A stretch of 64,000 bases of DNA, from NCBI GenBank assembly GCA_016110215.1, contig JADWQD010000010.1, forward strand, positions 744,001 through 808,000. Direction: 5' to 3'. Position 1 is the stretch's first letter. Every line of letters starts with the position of its first letter. A program made the position numbers and the translations under genes. Source of the stretch: Capronia americana. Lineage: Eukaryota > Ascomycota > Eurotiomycetes > Chaetothyriales > Herpotrichiellaceae. Below the pieces are notes generated by a model. That model saw only the letters and a program-made list of their open reading frames with translations. It was not told where the DNA came from and ran no database searches. Shown in pieces: positions 1 to 9,350 of the stretch.

Positions 1-1
1 T

Positions 2-1099
2 CACCCACAATTCCAGACGAGGTGGCCTGAATTTCGCAGTGAGGCAGCCAAGGTGAACCAACATACGTGGGAGACCTTGTTTGGGCAAGGAGATGCTGCG
101 GACGAGATGTTCATGGCCGACATTTTTGCTCGCTACGTTGCCCAAGTTGCCACTGCCGGGAAGAAATCGTACGACCTTCCCCTGTACACAAATGCCTGGC
201 TCAATTTCGAAGATCCCGCTCTGCTTGGAGACGATCTTGGCTTTGGCCCTGGAGGAGACGGAGCCGCAGGAAATACACCTCTGGTCGCCGGCGGCGGATC
301 AAAGATCGGAGAGTACCCCAGCGGAGGTCCATGTCCACATACCCTGGATATTTGGCAGTGTCACACTCGAGGTGTGCTCGCGTTCCTTTCTCCAGATCTG
401 TACCTGCAAGACTATGAATGGATGTGCCGACAGTACCGGTACGACAACATGCCATTGTTCATTCCCGAGCAGAAGGCGGACGAAGAAGGTGCTCGGAGGA
501 CGTGGTTGGCCTACGGCACATACAGCAGTCTAGGCTGTTCGCCGTTCGGCATCGACAGCATCGACGTCAGGGACAGCCCCTTCACAGAGACGTTCGGTCT
601 CCTTGGGTCTGTGAGTCAATACATTCTAGCGGCACAGGCAGAGAGACCCGATGACATGTTCGGCTTCTTCTTCGACGAAATCGACAGTGGGAAGCCCGGG
701 CGAGAAACTTGGGTCCGAGTCATTGGAGAGTTCGAAGTTACCGTCCAGCGATCCTTTGTTTTTGGCAACCCCGGTCCGGGCCATGGGATCGTGATGCACC
801 GAGGTGATGGTACGTTTCTGCTGATTGGGGCCGGCTTTCAGGTCTCTTTCAAGAGCACCAAACCGTCAGCGACGTTCACCGGCCTTTTGAGATCAGAAGA
901 GAAAGAGGTCGATGCCAGTGGCAACCTGCGAACGCTCCGGACCTTGAATGGTGACGAGACCAAGAGCGGCGCGTTCATGATCATGCCCAACAGGGATCCC
1001 GATTACGGTGGCTTCCCCATCCGTGTGACGATTCCGGCACGAACATGCATTGCCGAGTGCACGGCGTACAGTATAGAGGATAAGGAGGAACACTACTGA
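2..1099 (+). CDS. GH35-type beta-galactosidase-like protein with DUF5597 tail, 5'-truncated by the window edge
   Basis: The frame is open from base 2, so the gene begins left of the window; 365 codons are visible. The visible part starts inside the (beta/alpha)8 barrel. It has the YDLPLYTNAWL stretch, the GGPCPHTLDIW block, the FLSPDLYLQDYEW strand and PLFIPEQ. By family comparison, the Glu of IPE (codon 467-469) is the probable catalytic nucleophile. After about residue 200 it passes into the beta-rich domain seen in GH35 proteins with DUF5597. Family members remove terminal galactosyl or related residues from plant polysaccharides; the actual substrate cannot be read here. Whether there is a signal peptide is unknown because the N-terminus is missing. 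It is convergent with the GH43 gene, with 90 bp between the stops. The family call is secure; the exact activity is not. Confidence 0.82.
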   Translation, partial: HPQFQTRWPEFRSEAAKVNQHTWETLFGQGDAADEMFMADIFARYVAQVATAGKKSYDLPLYTNAWLNFEDPALLGDDLGFGPGGDGAAGNTPLVAGGGSKIGEYPSGGPCPHTLDIWQCHTRGVLAFLSPDLYLQDYEWMCRQYRYDNMPLFIPEQKADEEGARRTWLAYGTYSSLGCSPFGIDSIDVRDSPFTETFGLLGSVSQYILAAQAERPDDMFGFFFDEIDSGKPGRETWVRVIGEFEVTVQRSFVFGNPGPGHGIVMHRGDGTFLLIGAGFQVSFKSTKPSATFTGLLRSEEKEVDASGNLRTLRTLNGDETKSGAFMIMPNRDPDYGGFPIRVTIPARTCIAECTAYSIEDKEEHY

Positions 1100-1189
1100 T
1101 CACCCCTGAAATCGCATTAGATAGACCAGGGCCATGAGATTGTCCAGGTTGTCAGCTTAAGCCGCAAAGACAATGTTTGCCTCTTTGCT

Positions 1190-2856
1190 TCATTCCACAG
1201 CGAAATCCTGAAAACAAACAGGCGCCTTCCAAGTCCCACTGGCGAAAATCGCATAGACAGCACCCGTAAAGTCATTGCCGCTCAAGATCTTCCCCTCTGC
1301 TTCACCAATCTTCTTCTCTCCCGGGCCATCTTCTCCCTGGGTAAAGAAAAATTCATATTTCTCTGGAGTTGCTTTAATAGATAGCTGTACGACACCACTA
1401 TTCCTTGAGAGTGGAATCGATGCGAACCTGTGCGGGCCAGGGGCATCAATTGTTTCGACTTCAAAGACAAGGTTTACGTACCCATTCGTTGCAACGTCGA
1501 GGATCAAGGAACAATGTCGGTTTGTGTCTTTATATACCGTGAGGCCTGCGCGGAGAGTCTCTCCGACACGCTGGTCGCTGCTCGGTAAGGGAAGCACGAC
1601 TCTCGCCCGGCTGTCCAGATGGTACTGACGCTGGCCCAAGAACGTCATAGTCCCCTCAACGACAGAAAGTGGTTCGTCAACCGGGATCAAGTAAAGGGTA
1701 TCGCCTTCTTGCCGGTAATTGCCGATTTCTGGGGTTCGTAGGAAGACTGTTTTGGGATCCTTCAAGGCCACCTTCTGGCCTTTTCCACGCAAAGTGGTGT
1801 CACCATTCAACTCTCGCAACGGCGGTCGGATTTTCACGGATTCCTCCACGGGGGCAAATTGTGGCCAGCCCCCTTCGGGCCAGTCAACACTTGTCAAGAA
1901 CGTCTCCCGGCCCAGCGGGAAACTTGACCGACCACCACTGCGTGCTGCAAGAACTGTCGCCCACCAGTTACCAGAAACATCGTCGAAGACCAGCTCTCCA
2001 TGCCCGATGCGCTGAATCAGTGGACAAACATCATTGTTGGCGCAAATGACGGGATTGTGCGGACACGGCTCGTAAGGACCCCAGATCGACTCTTTTGCCC
2101 GGGCCATGGTCAGCATGTGGCCGTCAAAGGTTCCTCCTTCAGCTACAAGCAAATAATAATATCCATCTTTGCGATAGATGTGTGGCCCTTCCGGAATAAT
2201 GCCCGAGTGACCCTTCCAGATCTCTTTGATAGGACCCAGACTTTTCCCGGTCTCGATGTCGATCTCCACTTGACTGATGGTCGTCGCCTGAACTGGTCGG
2301 TCGTACCCAAGCATGAAGCTGCCTTGAACGTAAACACGGTCCTCTTCAAAATACACGCTCGGGTCGATGCCGTAGAAATCATAGAAAATGGGATCTGAGA
2401 ACGTGGACGGATCCTTCAGGTTGGTCGAAGTAATAAAAAAGTTTTGGGGGAAGTAGTCTCCATCCGGTGCGTCCTCTGGTTTGAGGTACAGGTTTGTACA
2501 GAAGATATAGAAGGTGCCCTTGTGGTGACGAATTGTAGGTGCGAACAGTCCGCCGGTGAAAATCTCGTTGCGTGAGGGAGTGTTGCGGGTCGTTGCTTGG
2601 TTGAGGTCGAGCTGTGACGGCCTGCAGATGGCGTTTCCTGAAGTTCGTCTTGTCAAGATCGATGCGTCTCAATAGACTCGACAGACGATGGGACTAACGA
2701 ACCGATATGTGTCCAGTTTACCAGATCTTTAGACTCGTGGATGGGAATACCCGGGAAGAATTGGAAGCTGGAATTGGCCACATAGAAGGACGACCCGACT
2801 TTGATACATGATGGATCTGGGAAGAAGCCTGAGATGATGGGATTCTTCACTGACAT
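1190..2856 (-). CDS. GH43 beta-xylosidase / alpha-L-arabinofuranosidase, intracellular type
   Basis: Two exons, complement(1190..2637, 2703..2856), join to 533 residues. The 65-nt intron (2638-2702) splits the Gly codon in HIG/NAICRPSQ. The five-bladed propeller residues are present: Asp14 in FFPDPS, Asp143 in GIDPSVYF and Glu201 in IIPEGPHIY. The C-terminal third is the beta-sandwich of long GH43 beta-xylosidases. These enzymes release xylose or arabinose from the non-reducing ends of xylo-oligosaccharides. I chose the second ATG (2856), which starts MSVKNP just before the conserved strand; an in-frame ATG at 2883 would add nine residues. There is no signal peptide, so the enzyme should act in the cytoplasm, which fits with a sugar importer next door. 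A TATATAA box lies about 70 bp and a GGCTAAA site about 112 bp upstream. Confidence 0.9.
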
Positions 2857-2925
2857 GGCTGCCAATCCAAAGTCGACGAACACTCAGAGTGAAGAACAAA
2901 AAGACGAAGGAAGACGTGCTCCCGG

Positions 2926-2932
2926 TTATATA
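2926..2932 (-). promoter_or_regulatory. TATA box of the GH43 gene
   Basis: TATATAA on the minus strand, about 70 bp upstream of the chosen ATG. Position and sequence fit a core promoter element. Confidence 0.55.
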
Positions 2933-2967
2933 GATTGAGGGGCGCTGGACTCCACATTTGCTTTTTC

Positions 2968-2974
2968 GGCTAAA
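2968..2974 (+). promoter_or_regulatory. GGCTAAA, candidate XlnR/Xyr1 site upstream of GH43
   Basis: It matches the GGCTAR/GGCTAA consensus of the fungal xylanase regulator XlnR/Xyr1 and lies about 112 bp upstream of the GH43 ATG. The identical heptamer occurs upstream of the GH10 gene. Function is inferred from motif and context only. Confidence 0.5.
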
Positions 2975-3504
2975 TAGACCGTGCAAGAGGAGAGATTCGA
3001 ACGCACTGAGAATGAGATGAAGGTCGCATTTTTTCTACCGGTTGGTGTCGTTCCATGGACATGTGAGGTGATTAATGAACATAGGGAGGCTCCGTCAACT
3101 GGTCTGGTCAGAAGGCATCAAGAATAGACGGATAGACGGACTTGACCTGATGTCAAATCAATCAATTTTGAGTGCATGGCCCCAGTTCAGCAGGTGTCTA
3201 CCTATATTTGCTCAAATAATCATGCCAATGCATGTGGAAGATTCTTCAACGGTTCGAACAACTATATAAGACTCGGCAGAACGATTGATTCGTCATGATT
3301 GCAACCAGAGCGAAGCATCACAAACTGACGATACTCCGTAATGCAGGGGATTCTACTCCTCATTGGGAAGAGCTAGAACTGATTGTTGGGGCCAACATGA
3401 CCTTACAACCATGAGCAATTGGAAGACCAGGTCTCTCATGCTGCCAGGTCTCGGCGACCCATGTCCAATTACTACACCATGTCTGGTCAGCAAGGCCCTA
3501 GCCT

Positions 3505-4749
3505 CTACCAATCAGTCCATGTATGTTGTTTCAATGCAGCCTCGACTCCAGCATAAGCAGGCTTTCTGGTCCAATTGGCGAAATACAAGTCTGCCTCACC
3601 ATAGCCATCATAGTACTCTGGAATCCAGGAGTTCTGTGAGAGTAGGAGTCGTCAGCGAAACATGCAATAGCGGTTCGGGCAGAGAAGACGCACCTGGTCC
3701 CAAAAGTCCCACACTGTAATTCCCACACATTTTTCGGTCCTAAGACACGCATTAACCGTGTCAGAGTACACAACCGTTTGTTGGTTCAGCTTTTCCGAGC
3801 TGTCAGGGAGCAAGATCCTAACATCGAGCTCTGTGATGGCGAGCTCGAGCCCCAACTCAGTAAAGTCCTTCATGCACTGGACCTGTTCCTCCAATCGCGG
3901 TGCAGTATCGGGAGTGAAATGGCTTTGGAATCCGATGCCGTCGATTTTCAGACCTGCATCTTGGATCATCTTGACCACTTGCAATGCGCCGTCGTGCTTT
4001 GGACCCTTAAACTCGATGTCATATTCGTTGTAGTAAAGCCTGACGTCGGGGTCGGCTTTGGCTGCATGCTCAAACGCAATAAGGATGTATTCGGGCCCGA
4101 TGATGTCGAGCCACATGTCGGAGCGAAGGGTGCCGTTGTCGTTGAGCGCTTCGTTGACGACGTCCCACGCATAACAGCGGCCTCGATAGTGGGCAACCTC
4201 CTCCTCGACATGGTTGATCATCACTGCTGTCAGGTTTTCTTTGTCCCATGTACCGTTGACCACTTTTGATCGACGTCCTTGTTAGCGTGTGCTCTCATGG
4301 TCATTCGTTCGAAGGAGGTACGGACGCCAATCCGGCAATTGTTCATGCCAGACAAGATTGTGGCAGCGCAAGTACTGCCCGTTCTGCTGTGCCAAATCTG
4401 CGATTTGATCTGCCAAGGTGAAATTCCATTCATCTTCCCCAGGCTGGATGACTTCCCACTGCGGCGCATCACATTAGCCTGAGAGACCACCGTTTGCCCT
4501 TGTATCGACATGACTCCTTGCCATATCTTGACGACATACTTTCATGCTGTTTCCTGGCACCAATTGTCCGACCTCGTGTACATCATTCAAGTGGCTCAAG
4601 TATTCGGTATCGTTGAACTCCCATGTCTCAGTCTCGGTGCCGAAATAGAGCTTCCCTCGTTTCTTCGCCAGGTCGTTGAGTTGACCCAACACCAATGCCG
4701 GGAGCATCGTCACCGTGGTGTACGTAAAGGTGACAGACGTCAAATGCAT
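3505..4749 (-). CDS. Secreted GH10 endo-beta-1,4-xylanase
   Basis: Four exons, complement(3505..3633, 3694..4262, 4326..4458, 4540..4749), give 346 residues. Introns are 60, 63 and 81 nt; the middle one contains a GCTAAC branch site. The N-terminus has a hydrophobic stretch ending near LPALVLG, read as a signal peptide, followed directly by the GH10 barrel with no carbohydrate-binding module. Diagnostic motifs are NSMKWE, HNLVWHEQLPDW, the acid/base Glu152 in WDVVNEAL and the nucleophile Glu259 in AITELDV, then VWDFWDQ and a Trp-rich end. The enzyme cuts internal bonds of xylan outside the cell. The gene is transcribed in the same direction as GH43 and the first transporter. A GGCTAAA site lies about 156 bp upstream. 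Confidence 0.93.
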
Positions 4750-4903
4750 GGTTGCTGTTTGCTGATGCTGTCAGGGCATTGGCGCTCAGCGGGCCAGTAT
4801 GGTGGCTTTAAGTGACACCTTGGAAGGCTCTCCATTGGTGTTTTCCCTCACGCAAGCTGATTCACGATGATGGGCCTGCATTGGGACACACGTTTTGCTT
4901 CAA

Positions 4904-4910
4904 TTTAGCC
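4904..4910 (-). promoter_or_regulatory. GGCTAAA, candidate XlnR/Xyr1 site upstream of GH10
   Basis: On the minus strand, about 156 bp before the xylanase ATG. It is the same heptamer as the one upstream of GH43, supporting joint control by the xylan regulator. Binding is not shown. Confidence 0.5.
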
Positions 4911-5074
4911 AGAATATGAAGACTCTCCCAAGTTTGTTAGAACAGTAGGAGACATGGAACTCAACACTAGGATGGGGTCCGGGCATGTAGTGTGATGCTG
5001 CCCGCATTCCAGCGAGCCCACTTCTCCAGGTATCTGGGGTCCTACAGCGGCGTTAAGATGTCCCATGAAGATTG

Positions 5075-5121
5075 TTTCCGAGTGTCAAGGAGTATTTCCG
5101 AGAGCTAACAGGTGTTTCCGA
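5075..5121 (+). repeat. Three TTTCCGA copies with a 20-bp period
   Basis: Exact copies at 5075-5081, 5095-5101 and 5115-5121. The motif (CGGAAA on the other strand) recurs in the two divergent transporter/dioxygenase promoters, so it may be a regulator site. This is inference. Confidence 0.45.
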
Positions 5122-5499
5122 AACCCCAAATGGGAAAGGATATTCTATTTCTGCCTGCCCGGATATTAGGATTGTGCTTTTCATGGAGTTCCCAGACCCG
5201 CCCCAACCTCCGCGTCTCTGAGATCTTCTTCCGGGATTACCTGCCTCAAACTTGGTAGGCAGGTCGCAATCTCAGGTAGGGAGGTGTATTGCCCGTCTTG
5301 TAGAGATCCAATTGGGCAATTCGCCCCGACACCTCTGTTGGGCACGTGATATCTCCCGTCGTCAACATCAAACAGTTACGCCTTGTTCTGATTGGGAGAA
5401 TGCATACCAGAATCAACTTTGGTCTACCAGTGAGCTGTTTGCCGATTCTCTCATGAGACATTCTAGGTATATCAGCTACAGGATGTCGGTATTGCTAAG

Positions 5500-7531
5500 C
5501 TATATTTTCGTTAGAATCACTTCCGCAGCCTCATCGTGGACGAGATCAAGTTTGTCTTCTTTCCTCCCTGCTGCCGATATTGTCGTCACTGTCTCCATGT
5601 CCAATCCGCCCACGGCAGCATCATCACCGTCAAACAGCTTTGCAATCTCTTCTAGAGTAGGCCCTCGAGTCTCAACATACGCAAAGAAGACCACGACCAA
5701 CTCGAAGGCGATCCAAATCTGGTGAGAGACATGTGAGCGATGGCAATATTTTCCTGGGTGAAAACGAAAGCTTTGACTTACGCAATAGATGATATAGAAT
5801 TTCCAATGAGGATATAGGTGCGCCAGTCCGATAGGGTTCACATATTGATTGAACACGGCTGCACCCTGAACCGCCAGCGTCAAGATCATGATTCCCTTGG
5901 CTCGGATTTTGAAAGGGAGGATTTCGACCGAGTATGAATAGAGCAGACCGGACCAGGCGATGTTGTAGAAGGACCCATGGAGTATCATCATCCCAATCAC
6001 CGCTCGACCGGCTTGCTTGTTTCCGTCTCGATCGTAGAGGGCGGAGCAAATGGTCCAGAGAGTGAATCCGACAAGCATTCCTAGAGTCCATGAGAATCAA
6101 TCACCCAGAAGTGCGAGAGAGATGTCCTTACCAGCAGTGGCGGTTAAAAACAGTGGCCGCCGGCCGACTCGATCCACCAGCGAGGCGGCAATGAGACCGA
6201 TTAGTAACTGCGACCTGGTCAGACAGGTAAGGACGAAATACGAGGAGTATCTTACACTCAGGATGACTTGGGACCCATTGATCTGGCCTTTCGTGTTAGC
6301 TCCTTTGCTGTAGAGTAGTGGGATGCAGTGTGTCTTCGACTCTTACCTCAAACTGCGTCTTGCGTTCCGTCACACCAATGCTGATCATGATTTCTCCAAA
6401 GTAATAACTTGTCAGTCCGTTTCCACTCCACTGAGAAAAGATTCCAGCCGAGACAAGCAGGAAGAGGCGGTAACGATTCCCTTTGGTTTTGATAAAATCG
6501 ATGTAGCGGCTAGTTTTGCTGGCGAGTTGTTCACGACGCAACGTCTCACGGATCTCGGAGAACTCAAACAACAAGGTGGGATCATTGCGGTTGCCGTTCG
6601 CGTGGTATTTAGCCAGGACATCAAAGGCCTCTTCGCTACGATCGCGGGAGATGAGCCACCTGGGAGACTCGGGCACCAGCCAGATGAGACAGAACTGGAT
6701 CAATGACGGCACCGCCTGGAGCAAGGACGGAATTCGCCAAGACCATTCATTCTTGATCGAAAACGTTCCAAAGGTGATCCACGTCGCGGCGATCGAGCCA
6801 ACGTTGTAGAAAGTGTTGTAGATCGAGGTGACTCGTGCGCGGTGCTGGGGGTGGCAGATTTCGGTCAGGAGCAGGGGAGCAGCATTCTGGGCCAAAGAAG
6901 TCCCAAACCCGACGAAGAAGCGAGATGCAATGAACACTAGTGGAGATCAGATGTCAGCACAGCCCATAGCCAAACAAAAGGAGAATCATACTTCGAAAAT
7001 TCCGGGAACCGGCTTGGAGGCCAACTCCGAGAAACAACACAAGGGCTCCAGCAATCATGGCGGCGCGTCGCCCATACCGATCTTGGATGAAAGGTCTATC
7101 AGGACACAGAGAGTCAACTTGTGAAACACCAGCACTGTTTGGTCAACCCATACGCAAATGGCAGCGCACTGATGTTTCCCACGCTGTAAATACAATTGAA
7201 CAAGCCGAGTAGCGAACCAGTGGGGTGGTTGAAGTAGCCTTGCCAGTAGTCGACCAGCTGGAGACCGTTCATCATGGATCTACAAACCCATGACCGTCAG
7301 TAAATATGCTGTGGAGGCTCCGTTACCGCTGGGGCCAGCCGGGAACAACACTCACCCATCATAGCCATTCGTGGCCGACGAGATGATAATGATGGCTGTC
7401 AAAGCATACAGTTTGCGGAGGCCCGGATCTTTGTACCAGATCACATGCGGCAGGTTCATGCCTTCAGTGGAAGTAACAGCTTCCGCTGCTCTCCTGCTCT
7501 TGTGCAGCTTCACACGACTTGAGAGATGCAT
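5500..7531 (-). CDS. MFS sugar transporter 1 (lactose permease / cellodextrin transporter-like)
   Basis: Eight exons, complement(5500..5718, 5782..6080, 6132..6207, 6256..6282, 6347..6936, 6992..7095, 7154..7279, 7356..7531), keep one frame and give 538 residues. One exon is only 27 nt (INGSQVILS). Sugar-porter signatures appear in order: DRYGRR after TM2, PESPRWL after TM6, VDRVGRRP after TM8 and ETRGPTLEE after TM12. The family imports hexoses, pentoses or short oligosaccharides by proton symport at the plasma membrane. Its place next to a secreted xylanase and an intracellular GH43 enzyme suggests xylo-oligosaccharide or pentose import, but the substrate is not readable from sequence. It is divergent from the first dioxygenase with 445 bp between start codons. 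Confidence 0.9.
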
Positions 7532-7976
7532 GATCAATCTTTGCAGGTCAGCGGAATTTAGTGTCTTGCGTAAGAATGGAGCTCTTCTAAATGTGTAAGT
7601 GCACAAATCATGGGAAGATGGACTTATCAACCAATTTCTTGAGCGGAAAATATTGCCCCGATGGAACAAATATGCCTTTTGAGCCTTTTCCGACCGGGCA
7701 AATCTTCCCTATCAGACATATCTGTGGGTCTAGCACTTCAGCGATCCATCGTATTCCCATTTACCCGTGAAGTCGAGACGAATCGTCCTTCTCGGAATCG
7801 GCTCGGATCATCTGAAGTGGTTTCGCAGATTTAGGCTGAATCTTCGTCGTTTTGGAAGTTCCGGAAAGTGAGAAACTGATTCAGGTGAGTGCGAGACACA
7901 AAGGGTTGGCTGTGATGATATTTGGACGATTCGAACACGATGGTCTGCCGGCCGGTATCTTCAACTCCCCAGCATC
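7532..7976. promoter_or_regulatory. Bidirectional promoter of transporter 1 and dioxygenase 1
   Basis: 445 bp between two divergent start codons. It contains TTTCCGA at 7687-7693 and CGGAAA at 7862-7867, the motif also found at 5075-5121 and 11550-11624. No GGCTAAA site was found here. Confidence 0.5.
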
Positions 7977-9048
7977 ATGGCTCGTCAATGCGAATATCTG
8001 ACCGGTGACCAAATCGACCACTTCCTCCAGCATGGCTACGTGCATCTCACGGGATGCTTCTCTCGCGAGACGGCCGCTCGGTGGACGGCTGACATGTGGA
8101 CGAGGCTCGGCTACGATCCCTCGGATCGATCCACTTGGTTAGCCGAACGCATCAACATGCCATCTCACCGATCCGAGAGCATCAAGACATTCGCACCCAA
8201 GGCGTGGCAGGCCATCTGCGACTTACTCGGCGGCGAAGAAAGGATCAGGCCCTCATCCGCGATGTGGGAGGATGGGTTAATAGTCAACCTCGGCACAAAG
8301 AAGGCAGAAGAGTGGACCGAGCCTCGAGATCTGCGCGGATGGCATGTCGACGGAGATTCGTTCGTGCATTTCCTCAATTCTCCAGAGCAGGGGTTGCTGG
8401 TGATCCCTCTGTTCTCAGACATCCAACCGCATGGTGGAGGGACGATTCTATGTCCGGATGGCATCAAGATCATTGCCCAACATCTGGTAATTGTTGCCCC
8501 CGATTTTGATTGATCTTGCTTCAGGAATTAACTGGTCCTTGACTTAGTACGACCACCCCGAAGGTGTGTCACCGTATATGACACCCAGGGGCAAATCTCC
8601 CTTCGTGTCTTCCCAAGGTCTCTCCTTCTTCAACTCCGTTCCACAGCAATGCGACCACTTCGTCGAAGCTACCGGAAACGTAGGAGATGTGTATCTGGTC
8701 CATCCCTTGATGCTGCACACGGCCTCGTCAAATTGTCTGGGAATTCCACGCATCATTACCAATCCGCGAGTTGCAATCAACCAACCGTTCAACTTTCACC
8801 GTATGGATGGATCCGCCTACAGTGTGGTTGAGCAGACGACTCTCAGAGCCTTAGGTCGCACCGAGATGGACGGTCTTCCGGACTGGCTCATGAAGGGCCG
8901 ACCGGAAAAGGTTGTTTCAGAGAGGGAGATGATACAGCGTAGAATGAAGGAAATGGAATTGAGAAGGCTGAGAGGGGAGAACGTTGCGCCCGAGAAGGAG
9001 AGTGGGCTGGGCAAAGACGAAGAGAGACTTGCTGTCACAGCTGGTTGA
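7977..9048 (+). CDS. Phytanoyl-CoA dioxygenase family protein 1 (Fe(II)/2-oxoglutarate)
   Basis: Two exons (7977..8486, 8548..9048), 336 residues, with a 61-nt intron joining IIAQHL to YDHPEG. Metal ligands fit the HxD...H pattern: His123 and Asp125 in GWHVDGD and His227 in LMLHTASS. Arg238 in GIPRIITN is the likely 2-oxoglutarate anchor. The family hydroxylates small organic substrates with O2 and 2-oxoglutarate; the fungal members are very diverse and the substrate is unknown. The last 60 residues are a charged Arg/Glu-rich helical tail. It is divergent from transporter 1. It belongs to a different subgroup from the second dioxygenase, which has other spacing around the HxD motif. Confidence 0.85.
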
Positions 9049-9350
9049 TTGCCGGAATAGAATTGATCGAGGAAGTTATACCAAGAGTGCAAACCACCAG
9101 TTGGGGAATTCCAGAAGAAAGAATCCGTAACACGCTTGGGATAATCGAGTATGGCGCAACGCCAAGTCCATCTGCTGTTCACCTGACCAACATTAAGAAC
9201 TCTTCACTCTGTTGTGGTGCTGTGCCGTGACGCTCTCCCGGAGTGCGAATTCAGTCTGTCCTTCTGTCGTGATGCTGACAAGTAGCAGCGTCGACATGTT
9301 CATGCGATCGCGAGTCAGACGTCCAGATGGCGCACATTCCGTCAACCAAC
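9049..9350. other. Short intergenic between dioxygenase 1 and transporter 2
   Basis: 302 bp between two convergent stop codons. No gene or notable structure seen. Confidence 0.6.

Larger units (their letters stand above)
2857..3504. other. Intergenic: GH43 promoter and GH10 3' flank
   Basis: No reading frame here resembles a protein. The left end is the promoter of the leftward GH43 gene; the right end is the 3' flank of the leftward GH10 gene. The stretch is visibly more AT-rich than the flanking exons. Confidence 0.6.
4750..5499. other. Intergenic: GH10 promoter and transporter-1 3' flank
   Basis: No credible coding frame. It holds the GGCTAAA site at 4904-4910 (minus strand) and three TTTCCGA copies at 5075, 5095 and 5115, spaced exactly 20 bp apart. 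Confidence 0.6.
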
